Positions 45,600 to 56,300 of a DNA stretch of 64,000 nucleotides are shown here, piece after piece. A program made the position numbers and the translations under genes. The notes beneath the pieces are model-generated. The model was not told the DNA's origin. It searched no databases and was given only the letters and a program-made list of their open reading frames with translations. The DNA is from PNAI01 sp035501735 (lineage in GTDB: Bacteria; Pseudomonadota; Alphaproteobacteria; Rhizobiales; Xanthobacteraceae): assembly GCA_035501735.1 (NCBI GenBank), contig DATJVR010000087.1:1-64000 (forward strand). The letters run 5' to 3'. Position 1 is the first letter of the stretch; every line of letters starts with the position of its first letter.

Positions 45600-45773
45600 G
45601 GTGCCTTATACGACGATGCCGACATGGTGTGAAACGGCAGCGCTGCATCGGCATGACCGACGCGACCGGGCCGCGCTCGCCGCGCAGCTCACCGAGCCTG
45701 CATCCTGTTGAAACGTGCGGTTTCTGCGCCCGCGCGATAGACATCCGCCGCCTTTTCCACTGGTATGCGAGGC

Positions 45774-47426
45774 ATGAGCACGCCCGAGCAGCCCGCCCGC
45801 GAGGCAATGGAATTCGATGTCGTCATTGTCGGCGCGGGACCTGCCGGCCTCGCGGCCGCCATCCGGCTCAAGCAGATATCCGCCGATGTCAGCGTGGTGG
45901 TGGTCGAGAAGGGCTCGGAGGTCGGCGCGCACATTCTCTCCGGAGCGGTGATCGATCCGATCGCGCTCGACCGCCTGTTGCCCGGGTGGCGCAACGAGGA
46001 CACGCCGATCAAGACCGCGGTCACCAGCGACCGCTTCTACTGGCTCGGCGAATCCGGCGCGCTGCGGCTGCCGAACATCTTGCTGCCGCCGCTCATGGGC
46101 AACCACGGCAATTTCGTCGTCTCGCTCGGCAACGTCTGCCGCTGGCTCGCGCAGAAAGCCGAAGCGCTCGGCGTCGAAATCTATCCCGGCTTTGCCGCAA
46201 CGGAAGTTCTCTACGACGGCGATGCGGTCGCCGGCATCGCCACCGGCGACATGGGCATTGCCAAGGATGGCAAGCACAAGGACAGCTTCACCCGCGGCAT
46301 GGAGCTGCGCGCGAAATACACGCTGTTCGCCGAAGGCGCGCGCGGCAGCCTGTCGAAGACGTTGCTCGCGCATTTCAATCTCGACGCGAAATGCGAACCG
46401 CAGAAATTCGGCATCGGCCTGAAGGAGCTTTGGCAGGTCGCGCCGGAGAAGCACCGGCGCGGGCTCGTGCAGCACAGCTTCGGCTGGCCGCTCGACAATT
46501 CCACCGGCGGCGGATCGTTCCTCTATCATCTCGACGAAAACCTGGTGTCGGTCGGCTTTGTCGTTCATCTCAATTACCAGAATCCGTATCTGTCGCCGTT
46601 CGAGGAGTTCCAGCGCTTCAAGACCCATCCGCTGGTGCGCGCGACCTTCGCGGGCGGCAAGCGCATCGCCTATGGCGCCCGCGCGCTCACCGAAGGCGGG
46701 TACCAGTCCGTCCCGAAGCTCGTCTTTCCCGGCGGCGCCCTGATCGGCTGCGCGGCCGGTTTCATGAACGTGCCGCGCATCAAGGGCAGCCACAACGCGA
46801 TGCTGTCCGGCATGCTCGCGGCTGAGCATAGCGCGGCCGCACTGAAAGCGGGCCGTGCCCGCGATGAGCTTGCCGATTACGAAACCGCCTGGCGCTCCTC
46901 CGACATCGGCCGCGATCTGTGGCGGGTGCGGAACGCCAAGCCTCTGTGGTCGAAGCTCGGGACCGTGCTCGGCATCGCCGCCGGCGGCCTCGACATGTGG
47001 GCCAACACGGTCGGCATTCCGCTGTTCGCCACGCTGCGCCACGGCAAGCCGGACTGCGATACGCTGCTGCCCGCGGCGCGATGTGCGTCCATCGCCTATG
47101 CGAAGCCCGACGGCAAGCTCACCTTCGACCGCCTGTCCTCGGTCTTCGTCTCGAATACCAACCATGAGGAGGACCAGCCGCCCCACCTCAAAGTCGCCGA
47201 CATGGGCCTGCAGAAATCCTCCGAGCACGACGTCTATGCCGGCCCGTCCCAGCGCTATTGCCCGGCCGGCGTGTACGAATGGGTGGAGGAGGGCGGCAAT
47301 CCGCGCTTCGTGATCAACGCGCAGAACTGCGTCCATTGCAAAACCTGCGACATCAAGGACCCGAACCGGAACATCACCTGGGTCCCGCCCGAAGGCGGCG
47401 GTGGACCGAATTATCAGAACATGTGA
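45774..47426 (+). CDS. Electron transfer flavoprotein-ubiquinone oxidoreductase
   Basis: About 550 residues from MSTPEQPAREAMEFDVVIVG; an in-frame ATG 9 nt earlier is possible. FAD motif GAGPAGLAAAIRL at the start, GAHILSGAVIDP next, and a C-terminal 4Fe-4S domain: CPAGVYEW and CVHCKTCDIKDPNRNITW. Passes electrons from ETF (fatty-acid and amino-acid oxidation) to ubiquinone at the membrane. Divergent from the glycosylase gene. Confidence 0.96.
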   Translation: MSTPEQPAREAMEFDVVIVGAGPAGLAAAIRLKQISADVSVVVVEKGSEVGAHILSGAVIDPIALDRLLPGWRNEDTPIKTAVTSDRFYWLGESGALRLPNILLPPLMGNHGNFVVSLGNVCRWLAQKAEALGVEIYPGFAATEVLYDGDAVAGIATGDMGIAKDGKHKDSFTRGMELRAKYTLFAEGARGSLSKTLLAHFNLDAKCEPQKFGIGLKELWQVAPEKHRRGLVQHSFGWPLDNSTGGGSFLYHLDENLVSVGFVVHLNYQNPYLSPFEEFQRFKTHPLVRATFAGGKRIAYGARALTEGGYQSVPKLVFPGGALIGCAAGFMNVPRIKGSHNAMLSGMLAAEHSAAALKAGRARDELADYETAWRSSDIGRDLWRVRNAKPLWSKLGTVLGIAAGGLDMWANTVGIPLFATLRHGKPDCDTLLPAARCASIAYAKPDGKLTFDRLSSVFVSNTNHEEDQPPHLKVADMGLQKSSEHDVYAGPSQRYCPAGVYEWVEEGGNPRFVINAQNCVHCKTCDIKDPNRNITWVPPEGGGGPNYQNM

Positions 47427-48003
47427 GACATTATTTTCGTTTGTTGTTGCCCATGTCCCAATTCACGAAAAGCAATTGGGAATAATCTCTTCGCCATCGG
47501 AAAAATCTTTTCTCCTCGAATCGAACATCGAACGTTCGTTTTTTAAACGTCCTCGTCGCGCCCCAACCCAGACATCATGCCGGCATTGATTCAATTTCTA
47601 CTCTGCTCAAATGAGGCGTGACCGCGGCCGTAAAATAAGAAGAAAGTCACAGTCGCGGAATTACGATTCAAAATTTGTCTGAAGTTGTAATGCATTTATG
47701 CAATCGCGCGCCTGCGTTTACAGCGCGGTCTTGTATTTCCGACTGCCACGATATTGGCCAGCAATGATCACAACAATCGCAAAATGTAATCCATTTTCGA
47801 ACCAAATGGGCGAATACTCGCTAACACCATCTTAAATCCCCTCATATCGACTCTACGTAGCTTCGCTTACTTCCGCTTCAACGCTTTTGCTTTGGCTTCA
47901 TCTTGCTAGCACGCGCGGCAGATGCATCTACGCGTGCGCCCCTAGGAGGACCGACTCGACCAGCTGAACGGCGATTGAAGATCAAACATAGGAGGGACTC
48001 ACT
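47427..48003. other. 577-bp low-GC intergenic region before the peroxidase
   Basis: No gene supported. Visibly AT-richer than neighbouring genes. CCCAATT (47457-47463) and AATTGGG (47474-47480) form a hairpin 31 bp past the ETF-QO stop, a weak terminator candidate without a T-tract. A palindrome CGAACGTTCG (47529-47538) precedes TTTTTT. The end carries AGGAGG, 7 nt before the peroxidase ATG. Confidence 0.5.
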
Positions 48004-50037
48004 ATGCCGATCAACAAAAGCAAGGTCTTGCACGACATTTTCGGCGATCAGAACGACGGACCCGATTTTTCCAGCTTCAACGGGTTCCTCAACGCCATTC
48101 TGTCCCAGCACAATTCGCAGCATAATCCGTCGCCGCCGCCATCGCACAATCCTCCGCCCGATCCGCCGCCGTCGCACGGCCACGGCCCGACGCTGGAGTT
48201 TCGCAGCATCGACGGTTCGGGCAACAACCTGAGCGATCCGTCGCTCAACCAGGCTGGCACTGATTTTGCCCGCGTCGGCGTGGCTCACTTCGGACCCGAT
48301 GGCGATTCGATGCTGCCGGGCCCCAATGCGCGCGAGATCAGCAATGAGGTCGTTGCCGGCCACGGTGACGATGAAAATCCGCAGGGTCTCTCCGGCATGA
48401 TGTACGCCTGGGGCCAATTCATCGATCACGATCTCGATTTGGAGAAAGGCGGCACGACCCAGGACATCAGCATAACGGTGCCGGCCGACGACCCTGTCTT
48501 GCCGCCCGGATCGACCATTCCTCTCGACCGCGTCGCCATCGATCCCGCGACCGGCAACGCTGCGCATCCGGCAACCGCGATCAACACGATCACGGGCTGG
48601 CTCGACGCCTCCATGGTCTACGGCTCCGACCAGGCCACGGCTGACAGCCTGCGCACGGCCGACGGTCATATGAAGACGTCGGTCGGCAACAACCTCCCGG
48701 TCGATCCGAACTCTGGCTTGCCCATGGCGGGCGACGTGCGCGCGGCGGAAAATCCCGACCTCACCTCGCTGCAAACATTGTTCGTGCGCGAGCACAACTA
48801 TCAGGTCGATTTGGCGCATCAGCAGCATCCGAACTGGACCGGCGACCAGCTCTATCAATACGCCAAAGCCGTCGTCACGGCCGAGATCGCGCACATCACC
48901 TACGACGAATTCCTGCCGCACCTGCTCGGCGCCAATGCGATCACTCCGTATCAGGGATACAATCCGAACGTTGATCCGACCATCACCGAGGAGTTCGAGG
49001 GCGCCGCGTACCGCTTCGGCCACTCGATCGTCTCCGGCGCGATCGAAGGCGTCAACAATCAGGGCGTCACGACATCGTCGCAGGACCTCGCGAATGCCTT
49101 CTTCGAACCCGAAGCGACGTTTGCGGCCAACGGCGGTCCTGACGGGCTGCTGCGGCATCTGACAAACGATCCTTCCAACAAGCTCGACACCCATATCATC
49201 GACGACCTGCGGAATTTCCTTGCCGCGCCCCCCGACTTCATGGATCTGGCTGCGATCAACATCGAACGTGGCCGCGATCTCGGTCTCGGCACGCTCAACG
49301 ATGCCCGGATCGCGCTCGGACTGCAGCCGTACCAGCACATCTCCGATATCACGACCAATCAGGACACGGTGAATGCGCTGAACATCGCCTACGGCGGCGA
49401 CGTCAACGCCATCGACCTGTGGGTCGGCGGCCTCGCCGAGGATCCCTCGCCCGGCGCGATGATCGGCCCGACGTTCGGGACCATCATCGCCGAGCAGTTC
49501 GAGAACCTGCGCGACGGTGATCGGCTGTTCTACGAGAACCAGGGTTTCGACGCCCAGACGCTGGCGACGATCAACAACACGACGCTCACCGACATCATCG
49601 AGCGCAATACCGACACCACCGTCATGCAGGACGATGCGTTCGTGTTTTACGACCGCCACGGCGGCACCCAGTCCGGCATGACCGCCGAAGATCCCGACGC
49701 TCCGCAGTTGGTGGTCGGCTCGAAGGGCTTCGACACGCTCATCGGCGGGCCGCAGGGCGACATGCTGGTGGCCGCGACCGGCGGCACCCAGACCATGACC
49801 GGCGGGTCGGGCGGCGACCAGTTCATCGTCGATCACAACATGACGGTGAAGATCACCGACTTCCATCCCGGTCAGGACAAGATCGTGTTCGACGACGCTG
49901 GCAGCCTCGGCTTCAGCCAGGTCCACATCAAGGCCGACCACAACAACACTGTCATTGAAGCCAATGGCAACCACATCACCTTGCTGAATGTTAATCCTCT
50001 TCAGCTGCACGCCACGGACTTCATCTACCATCACTGA
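48004..50037 (+). CDS. Animal-type heme peroxidase with RTX-like C-terminus
   Basis: Protein of 677 residues without a signal peptide. A Pro/His/Ser-rich linker (about 38-60) precedes the peroxidase domain. Distal H142 sits in GQFIDHDLDL, with LFVREHNYQ and proximal H340 in AAYRFGHSIV. The C-terminal ~90 residues have RTX-like Gly/Asp runs (GFDTLIGGPQGDMLVAA, MTGGSGGDQFIVD, ITDFHPGQDKIVFDD), so export by a type I system is likely though none is nearby. Likely oxidises halides or organic substrates outside the cell. Strong AGGAGG ribosome site. Confidence 0.9.
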   Translation: MPINKSKVLHDIFGDQNDGPDFSSFNGFLNAILSQHNSQHNPSPPPSHNPPPDPPPSHGHGPTLEFRSIDGSGNNLSDPSLNQAGTDFARVGVAHFGPDGDSMLPGPNAREISNEVVAGHGDDENPQGLSGMMYAWGQFIDHDLDLEKGGTTQDISITVPADDPVLPPGSTIPLDRVAIDPATGNAAHPATAINTITGWLDASMVYGSDQATADSLRTADGHMKTSVGNNLPVDPNSGLPMAGDVRAAENPDLTSLQTLFVREHNYQVDLAHQQHPNWTGDQLYQYAKAVVTAEIAHITYDEFLPHLLGANAITPYQGYNPNVDPTITEEFEGAAYRFGHSIVSGAIEGVNNQGVTTSSQDLANAFFEPEATFAANGGPDGLLRHLTNDPSNKLDTHIIDDLRNFLAAPPDFMDLAAINIERGRDLGLGTLNDARIALGLQPYQHISDITTNQDTVNALNIAYGGDVNAIDLWVGGLAEDPSPGAMIGPTFGTIIAEQFENLRDGDRLFYENQGFDAQTLATINNTTLTDIIERNTDTTVMQDDAFVFYDRHGGTQSGMTAEDPDAPQLVVGSKGFDTLIGGPQGDMLVAATGGTQTMTGGSGGDQFIVDHNMTVKITDFHPGQDKIVFDDAGSLGFSQVHIKADHNNTVIEANGNHITLLNVNPLQLHATDFIYHH

Positions 50038-50448
50038 ATCGCGCGAGTGGCTCCGTTCCGCACGGAGGCCGCTCGCATCAATTTAAGAACGGGGAACGCC
50101 TGAATTGATGGGGAGGCCAGCGACCCTGCTGCTCACGGCAGCAGGGTCGCTGGTTTCATATCCGGCGCGTCGGGACGATGCGAAGCCGGCAATCGGAAAG
50201 CATTCCTTTGTCCGTTCTTAACGCTTCGGCAAGGGGAGAAAATCGCAGATTCGACGCAGGCAAATGCGTAAAAACTAAGCATTAGAGATTCCGCAATACT
50301 GTCACCGTGGTGCCACATCAAGGCTTTCATTGTAAATTCAATACCGTCGGGCGCGCATGGCGCGATCCTTGCGGATAAAGCGTAAAAGGTTCATTGTGAA
50401 CGAGACTCGAAGGCGTGCCGCACCGCGCCCCAAGGAGACCCGCAAACC
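50038..50448. other. Intergenic region between peroxidase and TPR gene
   Basis: Contains the peroxidase terminator (50117-50156) and the promoter of the TPR gene. No open frame with family support; AT-rich around 50200-50400. A possible ribosome site AAGGAG (50432-50437) precedes the GTG start by 11 nt. Confidence 0.5.
50117..50156 (+). terminator. Strong hairpin terminator after the peroxidase gene
   Basis: Perfect 16-bp stem: CCAGCGACCCTGCTGC (50117-50132), loop TCACG, GCAGCAGGGTCGCTGG (50138-50153), then TTT. It lies 80 bp past the peroxidase stop. The T-run is short, so termination may be partial, but the stem is by far the longest in the window. Confidence 0.7.
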
Positions 50449-52458
50449 GTGATCTTATTGAAGCCCTGTCGACGTTTTGCCGGCGTCGTGATCAGCGCAC
50501 TGACTCTGCTGGCGCCGTGCGCGCTCGCGGCCCAAACGCCAGCCCCCGCGAAGAGTCAGGTGCCGTCGTTGCGCGAGTTGGCGCGCATTTCGCCGACCGG
50601 AAATTATCTCGCGGCCCGCCACGCCGGCGCCCAGCGCGACGCTTCCGCGGCCGCGGCGTTCTTTCGCGCCGCATTGCGCAGCGATCCGCGCAACGGCGAG
50701 CTGCTCGAGCGCGCTTTCATCGCGACTCTGACCGAGGGCGACATCGACGAATCCATTCGGCTGGCGGAGCGTCTCATCCAGCTCGACCGCACCGACCGCA
50801 TCGCGCGGCTGGTGCTCGGCATTCGGGCGCTCAAGCAGAAGCAATATGCGGTCGCGCGCCAGAATTTCATGCAGTCGAACCGCGGTCCGCTCACCGATTT
50901 GACCGCGACGCTGCTCGCCGCCTGGGCAATGTACGGCACCAACGACGCCAAGGGCGCGGTCGATTTGATCGATCGCCTATCCGGTCCCGATTGGTACCCG
51001 TTGTTCAAGGAACTGCATGCCGGCCTGATCCTCGACCTTTCCGGCTCCAAGAAGGAAGCCGGCAAGCGCTACGAGCACGCCTATCAGCTCAACTCATCGT
51101 CGTTGCGCCTGGTGGAAGCCTACAGCAGCTGGCTCTCGCGCACGGGATCCAAGGACGAAGCCCTGAAGGTCCTTGCAACCTTCGACAAGGCGATTCCGGG
51201 TCATCCGCTGATCAAGCAGGAGATGGAGAAGGTTTCCGGTGGTGATGCCGCTCCCGCCAATCCGAGCGAATCCGTTACGCTTCGCGCCGGCCAGTCGGGC
51301 GAGCTCGTCAAGCGCTTGCAGACGGCGCTCGGGATCAAGGCCGACGGCGCGTTCGGGCCCGTGACCGAAGCCGCAGTGAAGGCGTTCCAGCAAAAGAACG
51401 GCATCCGCGTGAACGGGATTGCCGGCCCGAATACTTTGGCCAAGCTAAATATCTCAAAACCCAACGGAATTAAGGGCGAACCGCTGCCGCCTCTGGTCAC
51501 CAATCCGCAGGATGGCGCCGCCGAAGTGCTCTATGGGCTGGGGTCGGCGCTCGGCCGCCGCGGCGACGACGATCCCGGCCTCGTCTATTTGCAGCTGGCG
51601 CTCTACCTGTCGCCCAACCATGCGCTCTCGCTGATCTCGCTCGCCGACCTCTATGAGCAGATCAAGAAACCGTTGCTTGCGATCAAGACCTACGAGGCGG
51701 TGCCGCAGGATTCGCCGCTCCGGCGCAACGCCGAGATCCAGCTCGCCGCCGATCTCGACAGTATCGACCGCGCCGACGAAGCCAAGAAGCGTCTCGAAAA
51801 ACTGATCGCCGAACGGCCGAATGACATCGAGGCGATCATGATGCTCGGCAACATCCTGCGCGGGCGCAAGGACTATGCCGAGTGCGCCAAAGTCTACAGC
51901 CGCGGCATCGCCACCATTACCGCGCCCGTGCAGTCGCAATGGCCGATCTTCTATTTCCGCGGCATCTGTTACGAGCGCGAGAAACAATGGGCGCAGGCCG
52001 AGGCCGACCTGAAAAAGGCGCTCGAGCTCTATCCCGACCAGCCGCACGTGCTCAATTACCTCGGCTATTCGTGGATCGACCAGGGTATCAACCTCGACGA
52101 AGGCATGAAGATGATCCGCCGCGCCGTCGAGCAGCGGCCTGAGGACGGCTACATCGTCGACTCGCTCGGCTGGGTCTATTACCGGCTTGGCGATTATCAG
52201 GAAGCGCTCAAGAATCTTGAGCGTGCCGTCGAGCTCAAGCCCGACGACCCGACCATTAACGACCATCTCGGCGACGTCTATTGGAGGTTGGGCCGCACGC
52301 TCGAGGCGCAATTCCAATGGTCGCATGCCCGCGACCTCAAGCCCGAGGCCGACGAGCTTGATAAGATCAAGCAGAAACTGAAGACCGGCCTGGCCGATGA
52401 ACCTTCCTCGGCAGCCGATGCCGCCAAGCAGCAGAAGAAGCCCGGCAACGGCGGCTAA
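50449..52458 (+). CDS. Exported TPR protein with embedded peptidoglycan-binding domain
   Basis: Protein of 669 residues, GTG start. Signal peptide (to about CALAAQ), then TPR-like helices (50-260), a PG_binding_1 domain at about 274-333 (SVTLRAGQSGELVKRLQTAL, GIKADGAFGPVTEAAVKAFQ, IRVNGIAGPNTLAKL), then TPR arrays to the end (YLGYSWIDQGINLDEGMKMI, YIVDSLGWVYYRLGDYQEAL). Probably a periplasmic scaffold tied to the cell wall. Its last 62 bp overlap ispE. Confidence 0.85.
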   Translation: MILLKPCRRFAGVVISALTLLAPCALAAQTPAPAKSQVPSLRELARISPTGNYLAARHAGAQRDASAAAAFFRAALRSDPRNGELLERAFIATLTEGDIDESIRLAERLIQLDRTDRIARLVLGIRALKQKQYAVARQNFMQSNRGPLTDLTATLLAAWAMYGTNDAKGAVDLIDRLSGPDWYPLFKELHAGLILDLSGSKKEAGKRYEHAYQLNSSSLRLVEAYSSWLSRTGSKDEALKVLATFDKAIPGHPLIKQEMEKVSGGDAAPANPSESVTLRAGQSGELVKRLQTALGIKADGAFGPVTEAAVKAFQQKNGIRVNGIAGPNTLAKLNISKPNGIKGEPLPPLVTNPQDGAAEVLYGLGSALGRRGDDDPGLVYLQLALYLSPNHALSLISLADLYEQIKKPLLAIKTYEAVPQDSPLRRNAEIQLAADLDSIDRADEAKKRLEKLIAERPNDIEAIMMLGNILRGRKDYAECAKVYSRGIATITAPVQSQWPIFYFRGICYEREKQWAQAEADLKKALELYPDQPHVLNYLGYSWIDQGINLDEGMKMIRRAVEQRPEDGYIVDSLGWVYYRLGDYQEALKNLERAVELKPDDPTINDHLGDVYWRLGRTLEAQFQWSHARDLKPEADELDKIKQKLKTGLADEPSSAADAAKQQKKPGNGG

Positions 52459-53359
52459 ATCCGCCGCGTTCGTGCCGCCGCGATCCCGCGCCGCCCGCGC
52501 GGAAATCGCCCCCGCCAAGATCAATCTGACGCTGCGCGTTTTCGGCCGCCGCCGCGACGGCTATCACGACATCGAGAGTCTGGTGGCATTTGCGGATGTG
52601 AGCGACCGTCTCACGTTCCAGCCGGGCGGGCAGCTCTCCCTCAAAGTGCGCGGCCCGGCAGCTCACGGACTCGGTAAGCCGGACTCCAATCTCGTGCTCA
52701 AGGCAGCGCGCACGCTCGCAGCCGAGATGAAAGGGCTCAAGCTCGGTCGCTTCACATTGACCAAGAATTTGCCGATCGCCGCCGGCATCGGCGGCGGCTC
52801 GTCGGACGCCGCCGCCGCGTTGCGCCTGCTCGCCCGCGCGAACCGGCTGAAATTGGACGATCCTCGAATGCTCAAGGCCGCGCGCAAGCTCGGCGCCGAT
52901 GTGCCGGTCTGCCTCGATCCGCGGCCGCGCCTGATGCGCGGCATCGGTGAAGAGCTGTCCGACGCCATTCGCATTCCCAAACTCGCCGTCGTGCTGGCCA
53001 ATCCGGGAACGGCCGTCGCCACGAAGGATGTGTTCGCGCGCCATGACCGGCAGGAGTCGCGCCCCCGCGCGGCACCCGGACATCACGCCACGCTCATTCC
53101 GCAGTGGCGCTCTGCATTTATTGCCATGCTCGCCGCCGAAGCGAACGACCTCGAACCCGCCGCAATCGCGCTTGCGCCCTCGATCGCGACGGTGCTCGAC
53201 GCGTTGCGCGCTGAGTCCGGCTGCCATCTGGCGCGCATGTCGGGCTCGGGCGCGACCTGCTTCGGGCTGTTCGCGACGCCGCGCGCAGCTCAAGCCGCCG
53301 CACGCAAGATAGCGGCCGCGCATCCGCGTTGGTGGGTGCGCGCGAGCGTGTTGCGCTAG
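52397..53359 (+). CDS. ispE: 4-diphosphocytidyl-2-C-methyl-D-erythritol kinase
   Basis: Protein of up to 320 residues. APAKINLTLRVFGRRRDGYH is the GHMP N-terminal motif and PIAAGIGGGSSDAAAALRLL the ATP-binding loop; ARMSGSGATCFGLF closes the family. Phosphorylates CDP-ME in the MEP isoprenoid pathway. The ATG overlaps the TPR gene by 62 bp; a GTG at 52472 would give a more typical 295 residues. The isoprenoid link extends to the polyprenyl synthase gene at 56947. Confidence 0.93.
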   Translation: MNLPRQPMPPSSRRSPATAAKSAAFVPPRSRAARAEIAPAKINLTLRVFGRRRDGYHDIESLVAFADVSDRLTFQPGGQLSLKVRGPAAHGLGKPDSNLVLKAARTLAAEMKGLKLGRFTLTKNLPIAAGIGGGSSDAAAALRLLARANRLKLDDPRMLKAARKLGADVPVCLDPRPRLMRGIGEELSDAIRIPKLAVVLANPGTAVATKDVFARHDRQESRPRAAPGHHATLIPQWRSAFIAMLAAEANDLEPAAIALAPSIATVLDALRAESGCHLARMSGSGATCFGLFATPRAAQAAARKIAAAHPRWWVRASVLR

Positions 53360-53386
53360 CCGGCGGGCCGGTTACGCGCGCTAGCG
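53354..53386. terminator. Inverted repeat spanning two convergent stop codons
   Basis: CGCTAGC (53354-53360) and GCTAGCG (53380-53386) are exact inverted repeats around a GC-rich 19-nt centre. The ispE TAG lies in the left arm and the TPR-CHAT TAG in the right arm. Possibly a shared bidirectional hairpin for convergent transcripts. Confidence 0.4.
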
Positions 53387-56300
53387 GTTCGCACCATCGC
53401 CCACCAGGGCGAATGGAGCCCAAAACATCGGATGAGCGTAGGCGAACGATGCGCTTCCGTTATCCTCGACTCGTTCGCCCTTGCCGATCATGTCGAGCAT
53501 GGCCTCGCGCAGTGCCGAAGCGCGGCTGAGTTGCGGGGCTGCGGCTTGTCGACGGAAAAGATCGGTGGTCAGTGCCCGTGCGGAAGTCGTCTCCACCGGC
53601 CAATGCGTGACCAAAAGAGCCCGTGCTCCGGCGTAGAAGAAGGCGCGTCCGAGTCCCGACACGGCTTCCGCACCGCCGCCCTCGCCGGCAGCCGTGTTGC
53701 AAGCCGACAGCACCACCCAGTCGGCATCGAGTTTGAGGCCCAATATCTTCTCCACTGTCAGCAGTCCATCCCCGTCAACTCCCGCGACATCGGGCGCCGA
53801 CAATGCCAGTGCCGGTTGGCTAAGGCCGTCGACTTCTCCCGGTGTAAGACCGTGAGTGGCGAACATGACGACACGGCGATCATCGAGCCGCATCGAGCGA
53901 ACGGTTTTTTCATTGGCTTTCTCGCCAAGAAAGACATCCGCAACCGGATCGGCGCCGAGCGTGCGCGCGATCTGGCGGACCTCTTCGGCGGTGTCGGGCA
54001 AACGCGGCAATTGGGAGAATTCGGCGCTGGGCAGGGAAGCCGTCTTCGGCGCCGCGCGCACTTCAATCGACGAATCGGCCGCGGCGACCTGCACCGGCGG
54101 CTGTTGGCCTTTTGCCTGTTCCGCCTGGGCGAGGTTGAACCATGGATCGGCGAAGCCGATAAACGGTTTACGATTTTGCGAGCCGGCGGGAACGGAGCGC
54201 AGACTGACAAACGATGCCATGGACGGAACCTGCGTGACAGTCACGTCGCGGATGAGAAAAGGCACATCGCGGTAGCTGGCGAACCGCAGCTTGTCGGCCA
54301 CCTCCCCGGGTTGCGCGATGGAGCTGGTGACCAGGAGTGAAAACGGCAGCCGCGCCAGCGCCCCATCCGGCACGATGATGAGATTCCCTGCCCCCTTCCA
54401 ACCACTGCCAACCGGTTCCATCACGGCGGCGTAAAGCTTGTGCGATGCCTCGACGTCAAACGGAGGAATCTCGCTGACCAAGAGGGCATTCGAATTCACT
54501 GCGCCATAGAGATGCTCAACCAGCGTTACGATCTCGGATTCCGGCAACGTCATGGATGCAAAAGCGACCTCGCCTTGCCTGGTCATGGCCCAGACGTGAC
54601 CACGACCGCCGCTGAAATAGGTCACGATCAACGCTTCGCTGTCATTAAGCTTGGCGCGGGCTTCTGCAATGCCGGCGGGTTTTGGATTGATCAGTTGAGC
54701 ATATTGCGGGAACCGCCGCTCGATCTCCTTGCGGAGCGTCTTGCGCGCCTCGCGCAGCTGCTCAAGATCTTTCCGCAACGACTGGATCACCTTCGGATCC
54801 TGCTGATCGGCGGATGCATTGAGCGTGTTCTTGAGTAGGTCGGTCACGGCGGTTATCCGCTGATCGGAATCCTGGGCTTGGCGGATCAGTTCGATCAGGG
54901 CCGCATCGTGACTTGCCGTGCGTGCGCTTGAGGCGGCGATTGCGCTCTGCACCGACTTGGCATGCGCGACGTCGGCCATGCGGAAGGCTTCATCGGTGGC
55001 GTCGAATTTCAGCTGTTTTTCAAGTTCGGTTCCGCGGACCTGGATCAGAAGATTGAAATAGGCGTCGATGATGAGCTGGCGGCGATTGCCCTCGTCGATT
55101 GCGCCTTCCTCCTTGGCTGAGGCATCCGATGCGGCGAGCAAAACTGCAACCGCATCGTGCAAAGTCCGGAACGCTTCCTCGCGGCGACCTGCGGCCGCAA
55201 ACGCGGCGCCGAGGAAGCCCTGGACTTCTGCGATCGCGTATTCGTTGTTGCCGCCCTGGGCCGTGCGATTCTTTATGACGTTTTCGAAGATCGGAATTGC
55301 AAGGGTCGCCTGTCCGGCGCGCACCAACGCGATGGCGAGATCGAGGTTGCCGTCAGTGTAATGCTTGCGTGCGATGTCGTCGTCGGCGACAGCGACCTTG
55401 AGCTTGTCGTAGGTCGCCATCGCCTCGTCCCAATGGCCCTGCGACGCCTCCCCGACCGCGATGCGTTGCAAGGCATCGGCATGCACTGCCGGATCGACGC
55501 CGGCGAGCACATAGATTTCCAGCGCAGCCTCCGCGAGGCGCTGGGCATCGCGGTAGCGCCCTTCGGCCTGCAGAATATCGGCCAGGATCAGCACCGTATT
55601 GGCGGTCGCAGGGCCTTCATTGCCGGCGAGGCGCAGGTTATCGAGCAATGCACGGCGGGTTTCGACCTCCGACTCGAGCAGCTTGTTTTGGCGCAAGAGC
55701 GTCTGTGCCAACAGCAGCCTGAGCCGCGCAATGCCCGCCTCCACGGAGCTCACGGGCGGCTGATGGGCAACCCAACGCGGCAGGTCCTTGATCGAGGCTT
55801 CGCGCAACCGAATGGCGTTGCGGAATCTTGTTTCGGCTTCGCCCAAATGCCCTGTTGCAAGGGCGACTTCGCCGTAACCCTGTTCGACGGCGCTACTCAT
55901 CGAGTTGAAATGCGGCCAAGCCCACGCCGGTTGCTGCCGATAGGCATTATAGATCTGTTGCGCCCTCTGAACGGCGCGCTTGGCAGCCTCGACATCGCCT
56001 GCTCGCAATTTGACCGCCACGGATCGAATGTCACCCTGCAAGACCGGCCCGAGATAGACCGTCAGGAGAGCGGGTCGGACCTCTTCGTAGATCGCGGTCG
56101 CGGTCTTGAAATTGCCGGAATCCAATTCCGCCGAGACCAATTCCGACATGATCCTCACGGCCTGCTGAGATTCATCGGATACGCGTTCTCTTAATCTCGA
56201 TCGCGCCTCCTCGGGCGATGTCGGCATGAACTGCAGCAGCGTCTTTCCGGCCGGCAGCTGCCCCCTACCGCCTTGCGCGAGGTTCTTGGCAATGATGTAG

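Noticed and set aside
47500..47540. tRNA-like TCGAATC sequence
   Set aside because: No acceptor stem or cloverleaf can be formed around it.
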